Below, in pieces: positions 1 through 12,700 of a stretch of DNA of 64,000 nt. The stretch is taken from the NCBI GenBank assembly GCA_905178155.1, contig CAJINV010000003.1, positions 4,277,253 to 4,341,252 of the forward strand, written 5' to 3'. Positions within the stretch are counted from its first letter, which is position 1; the number at the start of each line of letters is the position of its first letter. Made by a program: the position numbers and the translations under genes. A model generated the notes under the pieces. That model worked only from the letters and a program-made list of their open reading frames with translations, did not search any database and was not told the DNA's origin. The stretch is from Amoebophrya sp. A120. Taxonomy: Eukaryota; Sar; Dinophyceae; Syndiniales; Amoebophryaceae.

Positions 1-3000
1 GTGTCGTCCACCAAGGGATTCTTCGGGTGCTGACTTGATACGTCATCGTACTCATTACCGTTCAGCAGGTTCCGGATTTCCGTGTTTTGTCGCAGCGCTT
101 TTGAAATCGCCGTCCTAAACGTCATTGTGGGAAACGAGTTTGGCGGGAGGACCGCATCTACGAAGTTCGGCAACGAGTACCACTTGCGGAGCGTGAAGCG
201 AATTTCGAGGTTGGCTGCCCGCTTCGAGAGATCTTCGGTGTAGGTGAGCGCCGGATTGGGGTTTCCGCCTACCGTGAAAGGGACGGTGCTGAGCTGAACC
301 TCCGCAACATCCGGACTCGTCACGCCCGCCGCATTCGGCATGCCGAAGGCGTTCGCCAGGCCCTCTGCGAGGGCCTCCTTGACCCCATTCACCTGCATCA
401 GACCGATGTTTTGGGGCGTGCCGCCTCCGGTGCCGCCGACTTGCACGCCGTCGTTGACCGTCCAAGCCTGATTCGGATCCAGTTGTCCACTCGCACCGTT
501 CCACGTGGAAGCTGGAGGCGTCTGCAGGTACAGAAACATGCGATACGTCTTTTGCGTCACCCTGCAAGCCGTGGTGTACGGGGTCTGGTAGAAATCCGTG
601 AAGCAGTTCGTTGCACCAGGGATACTGTTCGACGAGGAGTCCGCGAAGTACAAATTTCTCGCCGGTTCCGTCGCCGCGGCCGCCATCTCCTGGTTTGGAT
701 AGAAGTACCGGTAAAGCGACACATCCTCCGACGGTACGTTTGCCGTGTACTGTCTCGACAGAATACCCCGAACACCAGCGGATTTTAGCCCCACGGGGTA
801 GTTGTTCACGTCCAAGCGCTGCCGCTTCGGCGACGCCCGCGCGCACGACTGCACTGTGCTCACACTCAAAGTCGTCAGACCGAGGTTTTCCACAGCCTCG
901 TCCGTCGCATTGCTCGAGTTTGTGCTGTTGTCCTCATCGCTAGAGGATAAAAACCGTCGCTGAAACAAATTCTGTTCTACTTGGGCCGCCGCTGGCGCTT
1001 GTAAAGTAGAGTACCACGAGGACGATAACCCCAACGTCGCATCCTCCTCCCCCGTACCAAAGCCTGGCTCCGAATCGTCAAGTGGGGGAAGTCCGAGTCT
1101 TTCCCGCTTGATCTCCAGCAGCTGCCGCCTGCTCGAGCCAGCCGAAGAGGAGCTGCTCGACGAACTGGTCGAAGAGTCTTCGCTGCTCTCCGCCTTCACG
1201 TTCGATCCCGTACGGATCACGATCTCGGAACTGTCTATCTGGATTCGGTAGGGCCCCGTGTTAGAAAACGGCTTAGTGTCGTCGTCCAACTGCATCACCA
1301 TGTCGGCGTAATCTCCAGTCATGCTACTGGCCATCTGCCCGGTCGCGTGGTGCTTGTAGCGAAACGCGAGACCGTTCGCCATGATGTGCAGCACCTGCGT
1401 CTTCTTCTCTGCGTTCACCTTCTCCGACTTGATCGCAGTTACCAGCTCGTGGATGCCCATGCCCTGGTCCAGCTCCACGGTGAAGTTGCTCTCGTTTAGG
1501 GCTTTCACGGGGAAGCCGGCCTTCGGCCCTAAGCTGGCCTTCACAATCCGGTAGCGGTCGATGATGGAAGCAATGGTGGCGTTGCCGGAGGAACCGTAGG
1601 TCTGAATGGTCGTCGGGTCCAGCGCCATGACTTCACTAGCCGGAATGTCGCCGTCCGGCCGGTATTGACAAACGTACTCGTTCTTCTCGTTTCGGTTCGT
1701 CCGTCCGGAGTACAGCTCGTCGTACGGGCAGACCTGGCACTGGTTGCCGTTGGCCGCGTATCCTCTGCAAAAGTATCGTATTCGTAAGGCAATCATGCAT
1801 TACAAATCTTTTCATTAAGTCAAATCCGCATTACAAATTTTATTTCTCATGCTGAGAAAATTTGTAATGCATTTATACGATTACGATACTTTTGCAGTTC
1901 ATACCGCGCGAAACTCCGTGGCGTGGCCAAAGTACCCGTGCAGAATGACGTCGCCGGGCATGTTCATGCGCTCGCACGGCTCGGACACCGCCACCTCGGA
2001 CGTCGCGGGGTTGTACACCGGGAGGGTGCACCGCCCGGCGGGACTGCACACCTCGCCCGAGTTGCAGTACACGGTCTCGTAGATCCCGAGCAGGCAGTCC
2101 GGGTCCGTCATGCCGCAGTTGCAGTCGCAGTACTGCTGGTCGTTGTAGCGGTTGGGGGGGCACACCCACAGCGTGGGGTTGCTAACGGCCGGGTAATCAC
2201 TGGGCGGCGTGACCGCGTGGTTCAGCCGGTTGGCGCCTATCTGGTTCCCTCGGGTTACTTTCACCTCGTAGTCAGTGTCACCCTTGCCGGTAACGAGCAT
2301 GCGCTCGCTCCCCATGTTGCCGGTCACCAGGACGTAGAAGGGAAATTTCTTGGTCCACAACGCCACAGGGGTTTTTAGCGTCAATTTGGATGCCACCTGT
2401 TGTTGTGAAGTGGAAAAACGATGTGAACTTTGGATCCTGGTTGGGTTCTGCTGTGGTTGCGGATCAGAAGTTGAGCAGGTGTGAAGTTCGAATTGTTGGG
2501 TCAAAACTTGACTGCCGCCTGAGCGAAAACTTGACCTCAGGCGGCCCTGACAAGACCCGGCAGCACAAGTGCACCACCACAAATTGCTTTAGTTCCGGTT
2601 TTACAGCGTCTGAATTCTATCTTGCTTCAGTCGCGAAAGTTGCCAACGGAACGGAGTAGAACTTTCAAGCAATTCCAGCAGCTGCTTTGGTGAATATCTA
2701 GAGCTTCATCGAAGAAAGATCATCATACGTTGCGGTCCACAATGCACGACCACTGTCACTGAAACGAACTTTTATACTTTTGGACTCTATGCGATTATGA
2801 TTATCGATATCCATATCGACGTATCAAAAGAATCTTCAAAGTAGTACCTTATCCGGAGCATTCGCCTTCAAATATGCGGAATTGAAAAACTTTCCACTCT
2901 TGCCATCACAGGTGACGGACTCTATACTGTGCTGGAAGTTGTTCACGTAGGACGCAAACAGCATCCAATCCGAAAACAGCAGGGGCACCTGGGCGGCCGC

Positions 3001-4431
3001 GAGGTCCTCCACTTGTTGTGTCTGGTTCACCGCCGCGCCGCCGCTGACCGGTACGTAGCCGGTGGGAAACCCGAGATTCACCCGCATCTGCCGCTCGATG
3101 TTCAGCTGGTACTTGCCCAGCTGGAAACTCTGCATAAACCGCTTCGCGTCGGTGGCGTTCCACCCGGTCTGCAGGATCATCATGTTGTTCATCTCCGTGG
3201 GGCGGCGGTGGGTTCCGGTTTCGCTGTTCGTGTACACCGACGGGTCCCAGGTGAAATTGTTCGAGGTGAGCGTGTTCATGTGCTCGGTTTTTTGGTACTC
3301 GCGGGTGTACTTCAGCAGGTAGGGGCGCAGTGCCTCGTACTGGTACCGGTTCACCAGCCCGAACTGCAGCTGACAGGACTTCACGTTGCGCAGCTGCTTG
3401 CGGTCAAACCGCACGAACGCAACGGCGTCGTGGTCGAAAAACTCGTTGTGGCGCTGCAGCAGGCCCATGTCGCTGTACGCGTACCGCAGCGACTCGTCGA
3501 AATTGTGGGTCGAGGAGGTGACCGCCATTTCCCGGATGTACCGCGTCATATTTGGGAAGGGGGACTCGAACTCGGACGCCCCGAACGGGTACGAGTTGAA
3601 CGTGATGGCGGTCTTCTCGTGGGCCCCGAACCCCACGGGCACCTCGGACTGCAGGCTGGTCCCCCCGAAGTGGATGCCGTTCTTGTCGACCCACTTGATT
3701 TTCGCCAGGCTGCTCTTGCCGTCCGCCTCCGAGAATTCGATGCGCTGGGTCCAGGCCATCTGCAGCACGGGAACGTCCAGGTACGGCGGTTTCGCGGAGG
3801 TGAGAAACCCCGAGAAGTACTCCCCCTTCCACTCGCACCCGGGCACGTCCCACTCGTCGCGGGCGGCCGCCCCGGTGGTCAGCGGGGATAATGATGCGCG
3901 GTACTCCCGGTTGATCCCCGACCCCCTCTGGTTGCCCTGCGCATTCAGCCCGGCGCAGTAGTAGTCGGCATTGAGCACGATGTCGCCCCAGGCGGACAGG
4001 TTGGTTTGGTTCGACAACAGATCCCCGAGCGCCATCTGCGCGAAAATGGCGACAAAAATCATCAGGAAAAAACTGCAGCACGCCCCACAGTAGGTGGGGG
4101 GTAAATCCCCCGCGGTGACCTCGCCGGCGCGGTCCATGCGCCGGGCGAATTTGTCCAGCAGCCGCACCAACAGCTTCGGCTCATAGTACTCGATGTCCGT
4201 GCGCTGGATGGTTTCGTCCCACGGCTGATACCGACCAAAGTTTAGGTTGCGGTACGCCCAGCGCCAGAAGGAGCTAAGGCCGGACTCCGTGTCCTCGGCG
4301 TCACCATCCGTCACCACCACCGCGGCAACCTGAGAACTGCGCCGAACGATGCGGCCCGCCTTCCGTGTGAAAGTGCTTACGGAAAACAGGCTGCGCCGGC
4401 CCATATCCTTCATCCGCTCAAACACCGGCAT
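1..4431 (-). CDS. Large single-pass membrane protein with cysteine-rich ectodomain (partial, runs off left edge)
   Basis: Three exons can be joined: 4431-2848, 2396-1904 and 1753 to beyond base 1, giving at least about 1270 residues. The first intron (2397-2847) is GT-AG and phase 0; the second is an introner. The start is the ATG at 4431. The N-terminal 115 residues are basic and probably cytosolic. Residues about 119-138 form one strong hydrophobic segment (SFFLMIFVAIFAQMALGDLL), followed by a long region with many NxS/T sites, which suggests a type II membrane protein with a glycosylated outer part. The second exon carries a cysteine cluster (CDCNCG then TDPDC) of a kind seen in extracellular protist proteins. 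A Ser-rich low-complexity stretch lies near 1140-1200. I do not recognise the family; the membrane topology is inferred from hydrophobicity only. Confidence 0.75.
1759..1903. mobile_element. Introner element, family II (copy 1), 145 bp
   Basis: The element begins TATCCTCTGCAAAAG and ends CTTTTGCAGTTCATA on the + strand, so the ends are imperfect inverted repeats. It is flanked by the 5-bp direct repeat ccgcg (1754-1758 and 1904-1908). Removing the element with one repeat joins the two exons of the membrane-protein gene in frame, reading ...EFRAANGNQ. No GT-AG pair sits at that junction. A second copy of the same family lies at 35293-35434. Confidence 0.88.
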
Positions 4432-5192
4432 GTTGGGACTTACGAATCCGAAACCGATACCGAATGTAAAAGAATGTTCTTGGAAAATAAACTTGAGTCG
4501 AGACTTATTTGCAAGGAACGTAAAAGAATGTTCTTGGAAGCGCTAGATTGGTAGCGGGAGAGATCGGCTTCAATACTTTGCGGCGGACGGGTGTCACTAT
4601 TCCAGCGACAGTAGCACTGTGCGCCCGCGCAACTACTACATCTTCTACATAACAAAATCTAAGTCATTGTAGCATTACATGCTACACATTTTTATACTAC
4701 ACACGTACACTTGGTACACATTTTTTCTTTCCGCCACGAAGTACACCTAGATGTTTCTGGAAAATCGTGCTCGCTGAATAGAACGAAGGAGCCTTTGCCT
4801 TTACATCGTAACCAACATTTTGACGTTAGAAAAATATAATGTCAGCAAGCTACGTTTATTATGCACGAACAAAGGGGTGGTGAAACGAACGAGTCAATTA
4901 CTGGCTTGCATACCTGTTTTTGAACGAGTTGCCGATTGAAATCGCACATAAGACTAAGAGGCTGCACGACAGGTACTTCTTACGATGGGCTAAGGAACGA
5001 TGGGTTAAGGACCGACATGCTCTTGCACTTGCTTCACCGACTTCTTTCGTTTTCCTTGCATTGAGGACTGATAGGTGAAGTAGGACCGACATGCTCTAGA
5101 ACTTCCTTCAACAGCGTCTTTCGTTTTCATTACATTCATTTCACTTTCTCAGCGTGAACACTTTGATATGGAGATTTTTGCGACTCGAATAT
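4432..5192. repeat. Intergenic spacer with two small direct repeats
   Basis: No convincing gene is seen. A 20-bp direct repeat (gtaaaagaatgttcttggaa) occurs at 4466 and 4520. A degenerate tandem duplication with a 74-bp period starts at 5008 and 5082, each copy beginning aggaccgacatgctct and ending in a ctttcgtttt tract. The rest is AT-rich. Confidence 0.6.
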
Positions 5193-7208
5193 TTACACTG
5201 GGGGGCGAAAAACATTCAGGGTGAGCGCTACGTACTGATAGTAGCCAACGATTGAGACGAGCTCTACCATGCCTTTCTCACCAAATGCCTCGATACCAGC
5301 CGCATAGAGATCATCATCTAGATCGCTGTGCTGGAGTAGCGCTATACCGATTCTGAGCAGCAGGCCATCTCCATCTGCTGCCAAGTCGTCAAGCTCGGCT
5401 AGTATGGCTGGCACATTTCTCCGGCCACCCATGTCCTTCACACGCCCAAGAAATTCGAGCACAGGCTGCGGAACACCAGCCTGAAGCGCTTCTGGTTCGT
5501 GGATGCTCCACTCCTTCTCGCTTCGTGTCCACGCGGCGGTCAAAAGAATGAGGCACTCCGACTGCCGAGGTTTGAAATCTGTATCGTACCGGACGGCTTT
5601 TCCGAGACGCTGTGCTGTCTCAGCAACGCCCGGCGAAGCCAGCCATGGCCCGAAAGGCCCGCTGAGCCCGGTTCGTGGTCGCGTTCGTAGGATTTCCTCC
5701 TGTATTAGTCGTTGTTCATCCGACAGCGCATCATTGGAAGGACCCACGTACCGAGTTTTCTCTTTCTGCTCCTTGTCCATTTTAGAATTGTTCCTGCCAG
5801 TGAAGACAATCGCGTCCTTCTCCTCTTCATCCTTCACATCTGTACCACGACTAGTGGCACCACTCACCTCACTAACCGCAGTTTTCTTCCCTTCGAGTAT
5901 TGACATGACAGTTGGCTCTTCGATTCCCACGGCACCACCGGCTGCGAGTAGCTCGGTGAGGGTGCCCGCGCTCAATGGTATACCATCGCGCAACCGCTGG
6001 GCCATGACTTGCGCCTCCAACTCGCCAGGAACGAGAACTTGTGAAATTTCCGCTCCTGCTTCATGAGTCTCACCAGGTCGTGGCGCAGATTGTTTCATGA
6101 AATCGGTCAATGAGCGGATTTCGTCCTGAAACGTACGAAGACTTTCTGAGATGGCACCAGGAAGTCCACTGGTTGTATTTGTTCCAGTTCCACTCTTGCT
6201 TCGTAAATGCGTAGGGTCAAAGAGTAGGGTCAACATGGAGTTGATAATCAAACCTTGGTCGCGCGGGTACTTCGGATGGATCGTGTTCCCTCCGGAAAAC
6301 ACCGCACCGAGGATTTCGCACAGGAACGAAAGCGCATACCCCTTGTGATCCGCGAAGGGCAGCAACGCGCCGGTTTTATTCGGGTGCAACCAGTCCCTGT
6401 CGTTTGAAGTGGAACAATCCTTGGTCACAGTACTATCGGCTTTCGACGCCGTCGTTACGGTGGAGTTCCCCGGGGGAAACATAACCTTCGGATCCTTCGT
6501 CGGCCGCCCTTCCGCGTCCAGCACGATGTCGGAATTTGGCAGCTCCTCCCCGCGCCCGAGGTACTCCCGAACCTTCCCGAGCGCCATGGCGCTCGTCGCG
6601 TAGTCCAGGACAATGGGCGGACTGTCATCACATTTACCGTTAGTCGCATGAAGATCACCATCCACGTTCTCTGGGAGCCCGAAACTTCGTGGGCAACCGA
6701 TTGTGAAGGGATTGGTGCCCAGCCTGGCATCGCCGCCTCGACTTGCGGCAACCAGGGGTTGGTGTCCAGCCACATTTGTGAAGTGAATTGAACAGATTCC
6801 GGCTCCAGCACACTGCTCCGCGTAAGATCCAATGCGCCCCAAGTGGTGGCAGTTCTTCAGGGCCACCAGGGCCACGCCGTGATTTTTCGCCAGCTCTATT
6901 CCGAGCCGCATGGCCCTTCGCCCCTGGACTTGCCCAAAGCCCAGATCGCCGTCGGCTTGCAGGATAGGCGAGACGCTCGTGGTGGAGTTGTCATGGTCTA
7001 GTACTTTTAAGGGAGCATTGACGTTCAGGTTGCCGGAAAGCGCGCTACGCACGTACCGCGGCAAGTACCCGACCCCGTGACTGTCAACCCCCTTCAGATT
7101 CGACTCAACCAGGTTGGCCGCAACCACACCAGCCTCCGTGGCAGTAGAGCCACTGCGCTTCAGCAGTTCGACGGCAAGTTGCTCGAGACTGCGAGCTTGG
7201 ACCAACAT
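5193..7208 (-). CDS. Ldh_2-type malate/L-lactate dehydrogenase fused to a carboxymuconolactone decarboxylase-like domain
   Basis: This is a single-exon gene of 671 codons. The N-terminal ~420 residues match the Ldh_2 family of NAD(P)-dependent malate, lactate or ureidoglycolate-type dehydrogenases: the motifs SHGVGYLPRYV, NCHHLGRIGSYAEQ, GTNPFTIGCP and FADHKGYALSFLCEIL appear in family order. After a charged linker, the last ~160 residues resemble the AhpD/carboxymuconolactone decarboxylase fold (GPFGPWLASP, then SECLILLTAAW, EWSIHEPEAL and VGYYQYVALTLNVF). No CxxC is present in the second domain, so peroxidase activity is unlikely. I chose the ATG at 7208 because it directly follows a long pyrimidine tract and AG, an apparent splice or trans-splice acceptor; an in-frame upstream ATG lies at 7250. 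The substrate is unknown. The intronless structure and bacterial-looking domains are compatible with horizontal transfer, which is inference. Confidence 0.85.
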   Translation of the reverse strand: MLVQARSLEQLAVELLKRSGSTATEAGVVAANLVESNLKGVDSHGVGYLPRYVRSALSGNLNVNAPLKVLDHDNSTTSVSPILQADGDLGFGQVQGRRAMRLGIELAKNHGVALVALKNCHHLGRIGSYAEQCAGAGICSIHFTNVAGHQPLVAASRGGDARLGTNPFTIGCPRSFGLPENVDGDLHATNGKCDDSPPIVLDYATSAMALGKVREYLGRGEELPNSDIVLDAEGRPTKDPKVMFPPGNSTVTTASKADSTVTKDCSTSNDRDWLHPNKTGALLPFADHKGYALSFLCEILGAVFSGGNTIHPKYPRDQGLIINSMLTLLFDPTHLRSKSGTGTNTTSGLPGAISESLRTFQDEIRSLTDFMKQSAPRPGETHEAGAEISQVLVPGELEAQVMAQRLRDGIPLSAGTLTELLAAGGAVGIEEPTVMSILEGKKTAVSEVSGATSRGTDVKDEEEKDAIVFTGRNNSKMDKEQKEKTRYVGPSNDALSDEQRLIQEEILRTRPRTGLSGPFGPWLASPGVAETAQRLGKAVRYDTDFKPRQSECLILLTAAWTRSEKEWSIHEPEALQAGVPQPVLEFLGRVKDMGGRRNVPAILAELDDLAADGDGLLLRIGIALLQHSDLDDDLYAAGIEAFGEKGMVELVSIVGYYQYVALTLNVFRPPV

Positions 7209-7549
7209 CTTGCAAAAAAAAAGAGAGACTGTCAAGCGAATCAAAGACACAGGCGGAACAGCACGGAAATAAACATGTTTTATGATTCACAGATGGTAGA
7301 CAAAGACATTCACATCCACACCGAATATTCAAATTGATCCTCCTTGCACTCAAAAACAAAAGGGGACTGCAGCGCCATCAAACTTGATCAGTGGAAAAAA
7401 TAAGCTGGAGCTATAGTGAAATCTTCACAACCACACACAATGACTTCAGAGTTGCACTTCTGCTTCCTTTCCATCGGTTTTTCCAGACCAGAAATTCTGC
7501 CTTTACAGGATCAGTATCAGAATACTTTTTCTTGTTCAGGCCGTTCACC

Positions 7550-8930
7550 TCAGCAGAATTCTTCTTCGTCATGATCGTCCTCTATCCTGTGCGCGACTTC
7601 ACTTTCTAAGCGGAGAGAAACATTCATTTCGACCAGTGAAAAGTCGTGGTCGAGGACGTGCCACGGCTTCTTCTCCTTGATACAGTCGCACATGCGTTTC
7701 TGCGCTTCGTTGCCCTTGAGCATCAAGATTTTTCGCAAGATTCGCACCCTCTGCTGCGCTGGCCGACTCATGAGCTTGTACACATCCAGCGCGGTTTTGA
7801 TCTCGCGCGGCTTTTTCTCCTTTTTGTTACCATCCTCGTCCTCGCTTCCTCCGTCCTCCGAAACTCCATCCGCTTCTCCTGGTTCGCGCTTGATCCTCAT
7901 GTTGACGTCGAGATCTGGGTCAGCGCCTTCCATTCCCTCGTCCTCGACGTTGTCAAACTCCGCCAGCGTCATCGCCTTTCGCTTCAGAATCATGTCGCGC
8001 AATCGGTGCAGAAAACCCTGGTCGCGGTTGAAGCATTCGGTCGCGCGGTCAGCCTCTTCGTCCTCTTCCTCCTCTTCTTCGTCGGACAAGTCGGACTCGT
8101 TGTGCTCGATAAACTCCTGCGCAGTGTCGAGAAACTCCGGGTGCTTCTGGCGGAACTGGGCCAGGAAAATGCGTCCGGGAATGGAAAGAGAGAACTCGTG
8201 CTCCCGCCCCCGTCGCCCGCGCAGAAAGAGCCCCTTCTTCTCGCACATGTTCATCATCGCGGCCCACGCGCCGAACATCCGATCTTGGTCGGGGTCTGCC
8301 TCCATTTTGCTGTTGCAGTACTTCTGCGAACGCTGTTTTTAGATGTCGCATTTTTGGCATAATGCTCATGGAGATTGATACGAAAACTCCTCCAATTTCA
8401 AAGTGATAATTGAAAAAATATGATCATGATGGAAGATCAGATTTCCTCTGCAACTACTAGATGAAAACAACTCTCGGGACGAGATCGAGAATATTTGAAC
8501 ATGAAGATGATAAAAAAAAATGTACTTCGATAATTTCTTCCTTGGTGAGCTTGAGTGCCACCTCGTCGTCTTTTGGCCAGTGTGCCAGGAGGTTGAGCAT
8601 GTCGTCGACGGTGGTCGCGTTGCGAAAGTCCTGACGAAAATCCCCGGAAACGTGGTTTTGGTCGTCGAGGAGCGTCTCCAAAAATCCGCAGGTGATGCCG
8701 TAGCTGCCGGACCGGATCTTCATGCGGCTCAAGAACTTGGCGTTCTCGGCCATGCAGTCGTTTTCGATGTAGTCCCGCCGGTCCTCCTCCGTCTGTAAAG
8801 TCCCGAACCAGGGCACGGAGCCCTTCTCGGAAAACTTCTCCAAATACTTCGGAAGGTTGGCGCCCTCGTTCTCGCGGCGCAGGCGCTGCCGCTTCGGGGC
8901 CAACAAACTATCCGGATCATACGTCGACAT
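7550..8930 (-). CDS. Acidic, charged protein of unknown function (two exons)
   Basis: The exons are 8930-8526 and 8323-7550, joined by a GT-AG phase-0 intron that reads ...KEEIIE then KYCNSKMEADP. The product has 392 residues. The first exon starts MSTYDPDSLLAPKRQRLRREN, a basic patch that could be a nuclear localisation signal. The middle holds a pure acidic run (SDEEEEEEDEEAD) and a second acidic, Lys-rich section before a C-terminal helical region (RPAQQRVRILRKILMLKG). I do not recognise the family. The acidic tracts and basic patch suggest a nuclear or chromatin-associated protein, but this is only inference from composition. Confidence 0.8.
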
Positions 8931-9762
8931 TCTATATCCTTCTTTGCTAAACTGGTGCCGAACTGCTAGATAGCAAGCATAAATATAGTTCGCTGTTCAC
9001 AGTCTTCCTGCGTCTTCGTTTTCCAGCCAGCGGCACTGAAAAAGCTGGTCTAGTAGAAACAACTTCTTCAGAATGATCAGATAGAAGCACAAAGCGACCT
9101 AACACCGGAAGTCCGGCAAGCATAGATATCTCAATGCTGGACTTCACCAGTCGAATCGAAAAACGCAACTGATTGCAAAATGAACCTCCCGATTACAAAA
9201 TAGACCTCTGCCCTTAGTCAGCTCCTTTGGGAAATTTTCTGCAGTTTTCTCGTCATGTCCGTCTCACATCTTCAGCTGCTCAAAAAAAGGCAGATATACT
9301 TGACTAAAAACTACTCTTTGTAGGACCGTCGTGCCGATTGATTCTCAACTGCGGCGCGACTTCTATCATCTTGTTTGCCTTTCAGACACGATGCAGTCCT
9401 GACTTAACCCTTTGCACCTTTCAAGAAACTTTTTGAAGCTTGCTGGTTCCAGTGGAACAACCTATAGAGCTGCCACGCGACCAGGCATCATTGAAAACAG
9501 CACGACGAGCCGACCAATTGCTGGAATCTGCAATCAACTTAAACCTGAGTACACTTGCATTTTGCATCTGCTCTCGAGTTCATTATCGTTTCTTTTGGGG
9601 GCGAGCTGGGTACACGTCACAAAAAAAAGGAAGACCATCAGGTTGTTGAACTTCTACATTTACATTGTTTATCTAGTGTTCGCAGCTCGTTCCCTTGACA
9701 TTCGAGGTGCTTGCGGCTGATAGGACTTTGCGGCCGGGGAACGTCAGCACTAGCAGCCATGG
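8931..9762. other. Intergenic spacer
   Basis: About 830 bases separate the acidic orphan's start from the kinase stop codon. I see only short, incoherent open frames on both strands, pyrimidine-rich runs, and no repeat or RNA gene. Confidence 0.5.
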
Positions 9763-12700
9763 TCAGACCCATATCTGGTTGATGACGTCGAACCTGCGGA
9801 TTTTCACGGTCCTGGGCCCCGCATTCGTTCCCAGGCGCTGCAGGCCGCCCGCGGGAGCCGTACTTCTTGCCGCCGGGGGCGCCACCAGCGTTTCCACTTT
9901 GGTCGCGGGGTTTTGGTGTTTGTCAATGTACCAGTGCCGGCGCGTGGTGGCGGGGCCAAAGATGTGCTCCCGCCGTTGTTCTTCAGCTGTCAATGGTGCA
10001 GCTGGTTCCACCTCCTCCGTGGTGCTGGAACAAGGTACTATGGGAGGTTGTTTCTTCACCGTTATAATGCGAGCGGGCGGCTGAGTCGGAGCGGTCGCGT
10101 AGTTGTGCAGTCCCCGTTCTTGCGGTGCCCAGTTCTCATCGCCGCGTGGCGGAGCGACCACTCCGGTGGCGCGCCAAGAGGCCGAAAGTTGATCCTCGCG
10201 TCGCCCCTGCCATCTCTGGGTGCGGGCGGACTGGGGACGGGACAAAGTAGTGGGTTTACTCGTTTTCATTCCCGTGCTGGCGCGGGTCGACAGGGACGAC
10301 GGAGATTTGTGCCGAAGGTAGTTGATAACACTGTGCTGCTGAAAATCTCGATGTTTTGATCCGCGGTGGCCCGCCCGCGAAGACGCTGCAGGTCGCGACC
10401 GAGACCACGGGACTTCAGCGAGAGGATACCGCGGGTCTTTGGGCGACATGTGGTCGTCGGCCTTCCAGAGCCGGTGATGCGCCGCCTCATGGTCGAAGAG
10501 CACCGACGGAGAGACGGGCTCCGCTCGCGATGGAGACAACTTCGGCGAGAGGCACGCGTTGTCGGGGTCGCCGACCATGTCTTGTTGGCCCGAAAGCACT
10601 CGCGCGGCTGTGGGTTCGTCGTGCAACCGCAGTACGGGTCCTTGCTTCGCGAAGTACTCTGGACTCCCGACGAGATTTGTCCGCGCTGACGCCAGGGGCG
10701 ATCCTTCGACCTGTTTTGGCTGTGGCAATCGGAGTTCCCCGACGAACGGCAGGTTCTTCGTGGTACGCTCTCCGGAATGTCGTGTCCTCGTCTCAGGTTC
10801 TCGTTCGTCGTTATTGTTTCCGCGGTTTTTATTTGCGCGTCCCGGTGGTGCAGAATTTCGAAGTCGCTCCTTTTCATGATCCCGATCGCGGGGCCTGTGG
10901 AAAACTTCTTGGCCCGGACGGGAACTGCGCGAATGCGAACTTCGCCGACCCGGCGGAGAGAAGCGCGGCGTTAAGGAAGATTCTGTGTCCGTGTCGTCCA
11001 GTGGAGCTGCAGGCGCCGCCTGCTTTTTGCGCTTTCCAACGCGCACGACTGCAATGCTGCCATCACCGGTCTCGCGACCGAAGTCAGACGGCTTCCCCGC
11101 GGGGCGGGGGCGGCGTGGGTAACAAGCAGCGCTGCCATACAACGACGTCGAAAACGCAAAGTCGTCCTCTGTGCCTTCCGCCAGCATTCGCCGATCCTTT
11201 GTCAAAGGCGCATCGCGCAAAAGACTTTGCCTTTGCTCCGGCGGTGTGGTATGCGCGTCCTGGTAGTACGCAGCGACTTGCTTTGGCCGCTCACCGCTGG
11301 CGCAACGGGAGCGAGATCGCCGCTCAATAGCATGTTGTCTGTCTCCACCTTTGTCAGCACTTCTGGATCTAGAACGCTCACGCTGAGTGCGAGGACTGCT
11401 CGGGGATGATTGCGAGGTTCCGCGTGGGGGCGAGGCACGGTTTTTGCTGCTCCTACTACGCTCGCGACCCCTGGAATGGCTTCTCGTCGGACGGGGCTCT
11501 CCTGAGTGTAGACGGTCGTGGTCCTTGTTCTGGTTGTCGAGCCTTGCCTGGCCGTGTGCACCGCGAAATGCTGACACGGATTCATCAGGAGCCGGCCCCT
11601 GGTCATTTCGTCGCGATCGGCTGTGGTGTCGTGCGAGAACCTGCTCGTAGAGCCGGTCTCGCAGCAGGCACGTATCCGAGTCGTCATCGTCATCTGCAAG
11701 AAGCAGATTCGCATTTTTCTCCTGCTGCGATGCTTCTCTCCTAGACGTGCCGAAAGCAGATGGCTTAGTTGCCTCCATATTAGGGGAATTCAAGGCTCCA
11801 ATTTTTGGCGTTACGGATCTTCGCTTGCTGGCGGGATCTTTGTCATGATCCTCGACACGCGCTTCGTCAGAGGCACCTTCAGTTTCAGCACGTCGCTGCG
11901 AATTTTGCAATGCAGCAGCATAGTGCTCCTTCTTTGGATCATGAAAATCAGTTCGCCCGACGACTTTGCCACCGGAGCGAAGCGGGCGCGTCATCACGCC
12001 CGGTGGGAAGCGTCGCTCGCTATCGGAAGAGGATGCTCGTTGCTCATTCTCCACGACTGCTGTCGGGACCCAGGACGCAGCCCGCTGCCGCGCGCTCTTG
12101 TTTTTGTCATCCCCTCGACGTCTTCGCCCGCGAGAGCCACTACCCTCCGCCGCGGCACGTTCTTGTGCTTCATGACTCGGAAAATAGGGCGGACGCTGCA
12201 TCGATGCAGCCCGGAGCCGCCTTTCTTCCGCTGGACGAATGTTGTTCCAGTGCGCGTGACTACTCGACGACGACACCACAGCGCTACTGTTGCTGCTCAC
12301 TGCTGACGATGCCGGTCCGCTCCTCCGATCATTACTTCGGTTGCGTGCAACACCAGTTGAAGACGAGGAGGACGAGGGAGCCGCGGAGGACGCACTCTGC
12401 ACGACACGCCGACTAGACGAGCTGCTCGCCGCACTTCCCGTGAAGATGTCGCCGTCCTCCGGGCTATTAAGCATCCCCCGCTCTTGCTTTCTGCTGGCGG
12501 TGATCATTTCCTTCACAAGGGCGTACAGCTCGTCGGCGTTCGGGCGGCGGTTGGGGTCTTTTTGCAGGCACAGATGTACAATCTTCCCAAAATTTTTGTT
12601 GAGCAAAGCCTTGTACCGGCCCGCGAGCACCGCGTTGGTGACGTCGCGCAAAGAATTTCCCGAGAAGGGCATCCGCCCATTGGTGGCCACTTCGTACAAC

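Noticed and set aside
2929-3891. 320-codon plus-strand frame inside the membrane-protein gene
   Set aside because: It is the complement of a GC-rich exon with strong coding evidence on the minus strand and reads as His/Val/Arg-rich shadow sequence.
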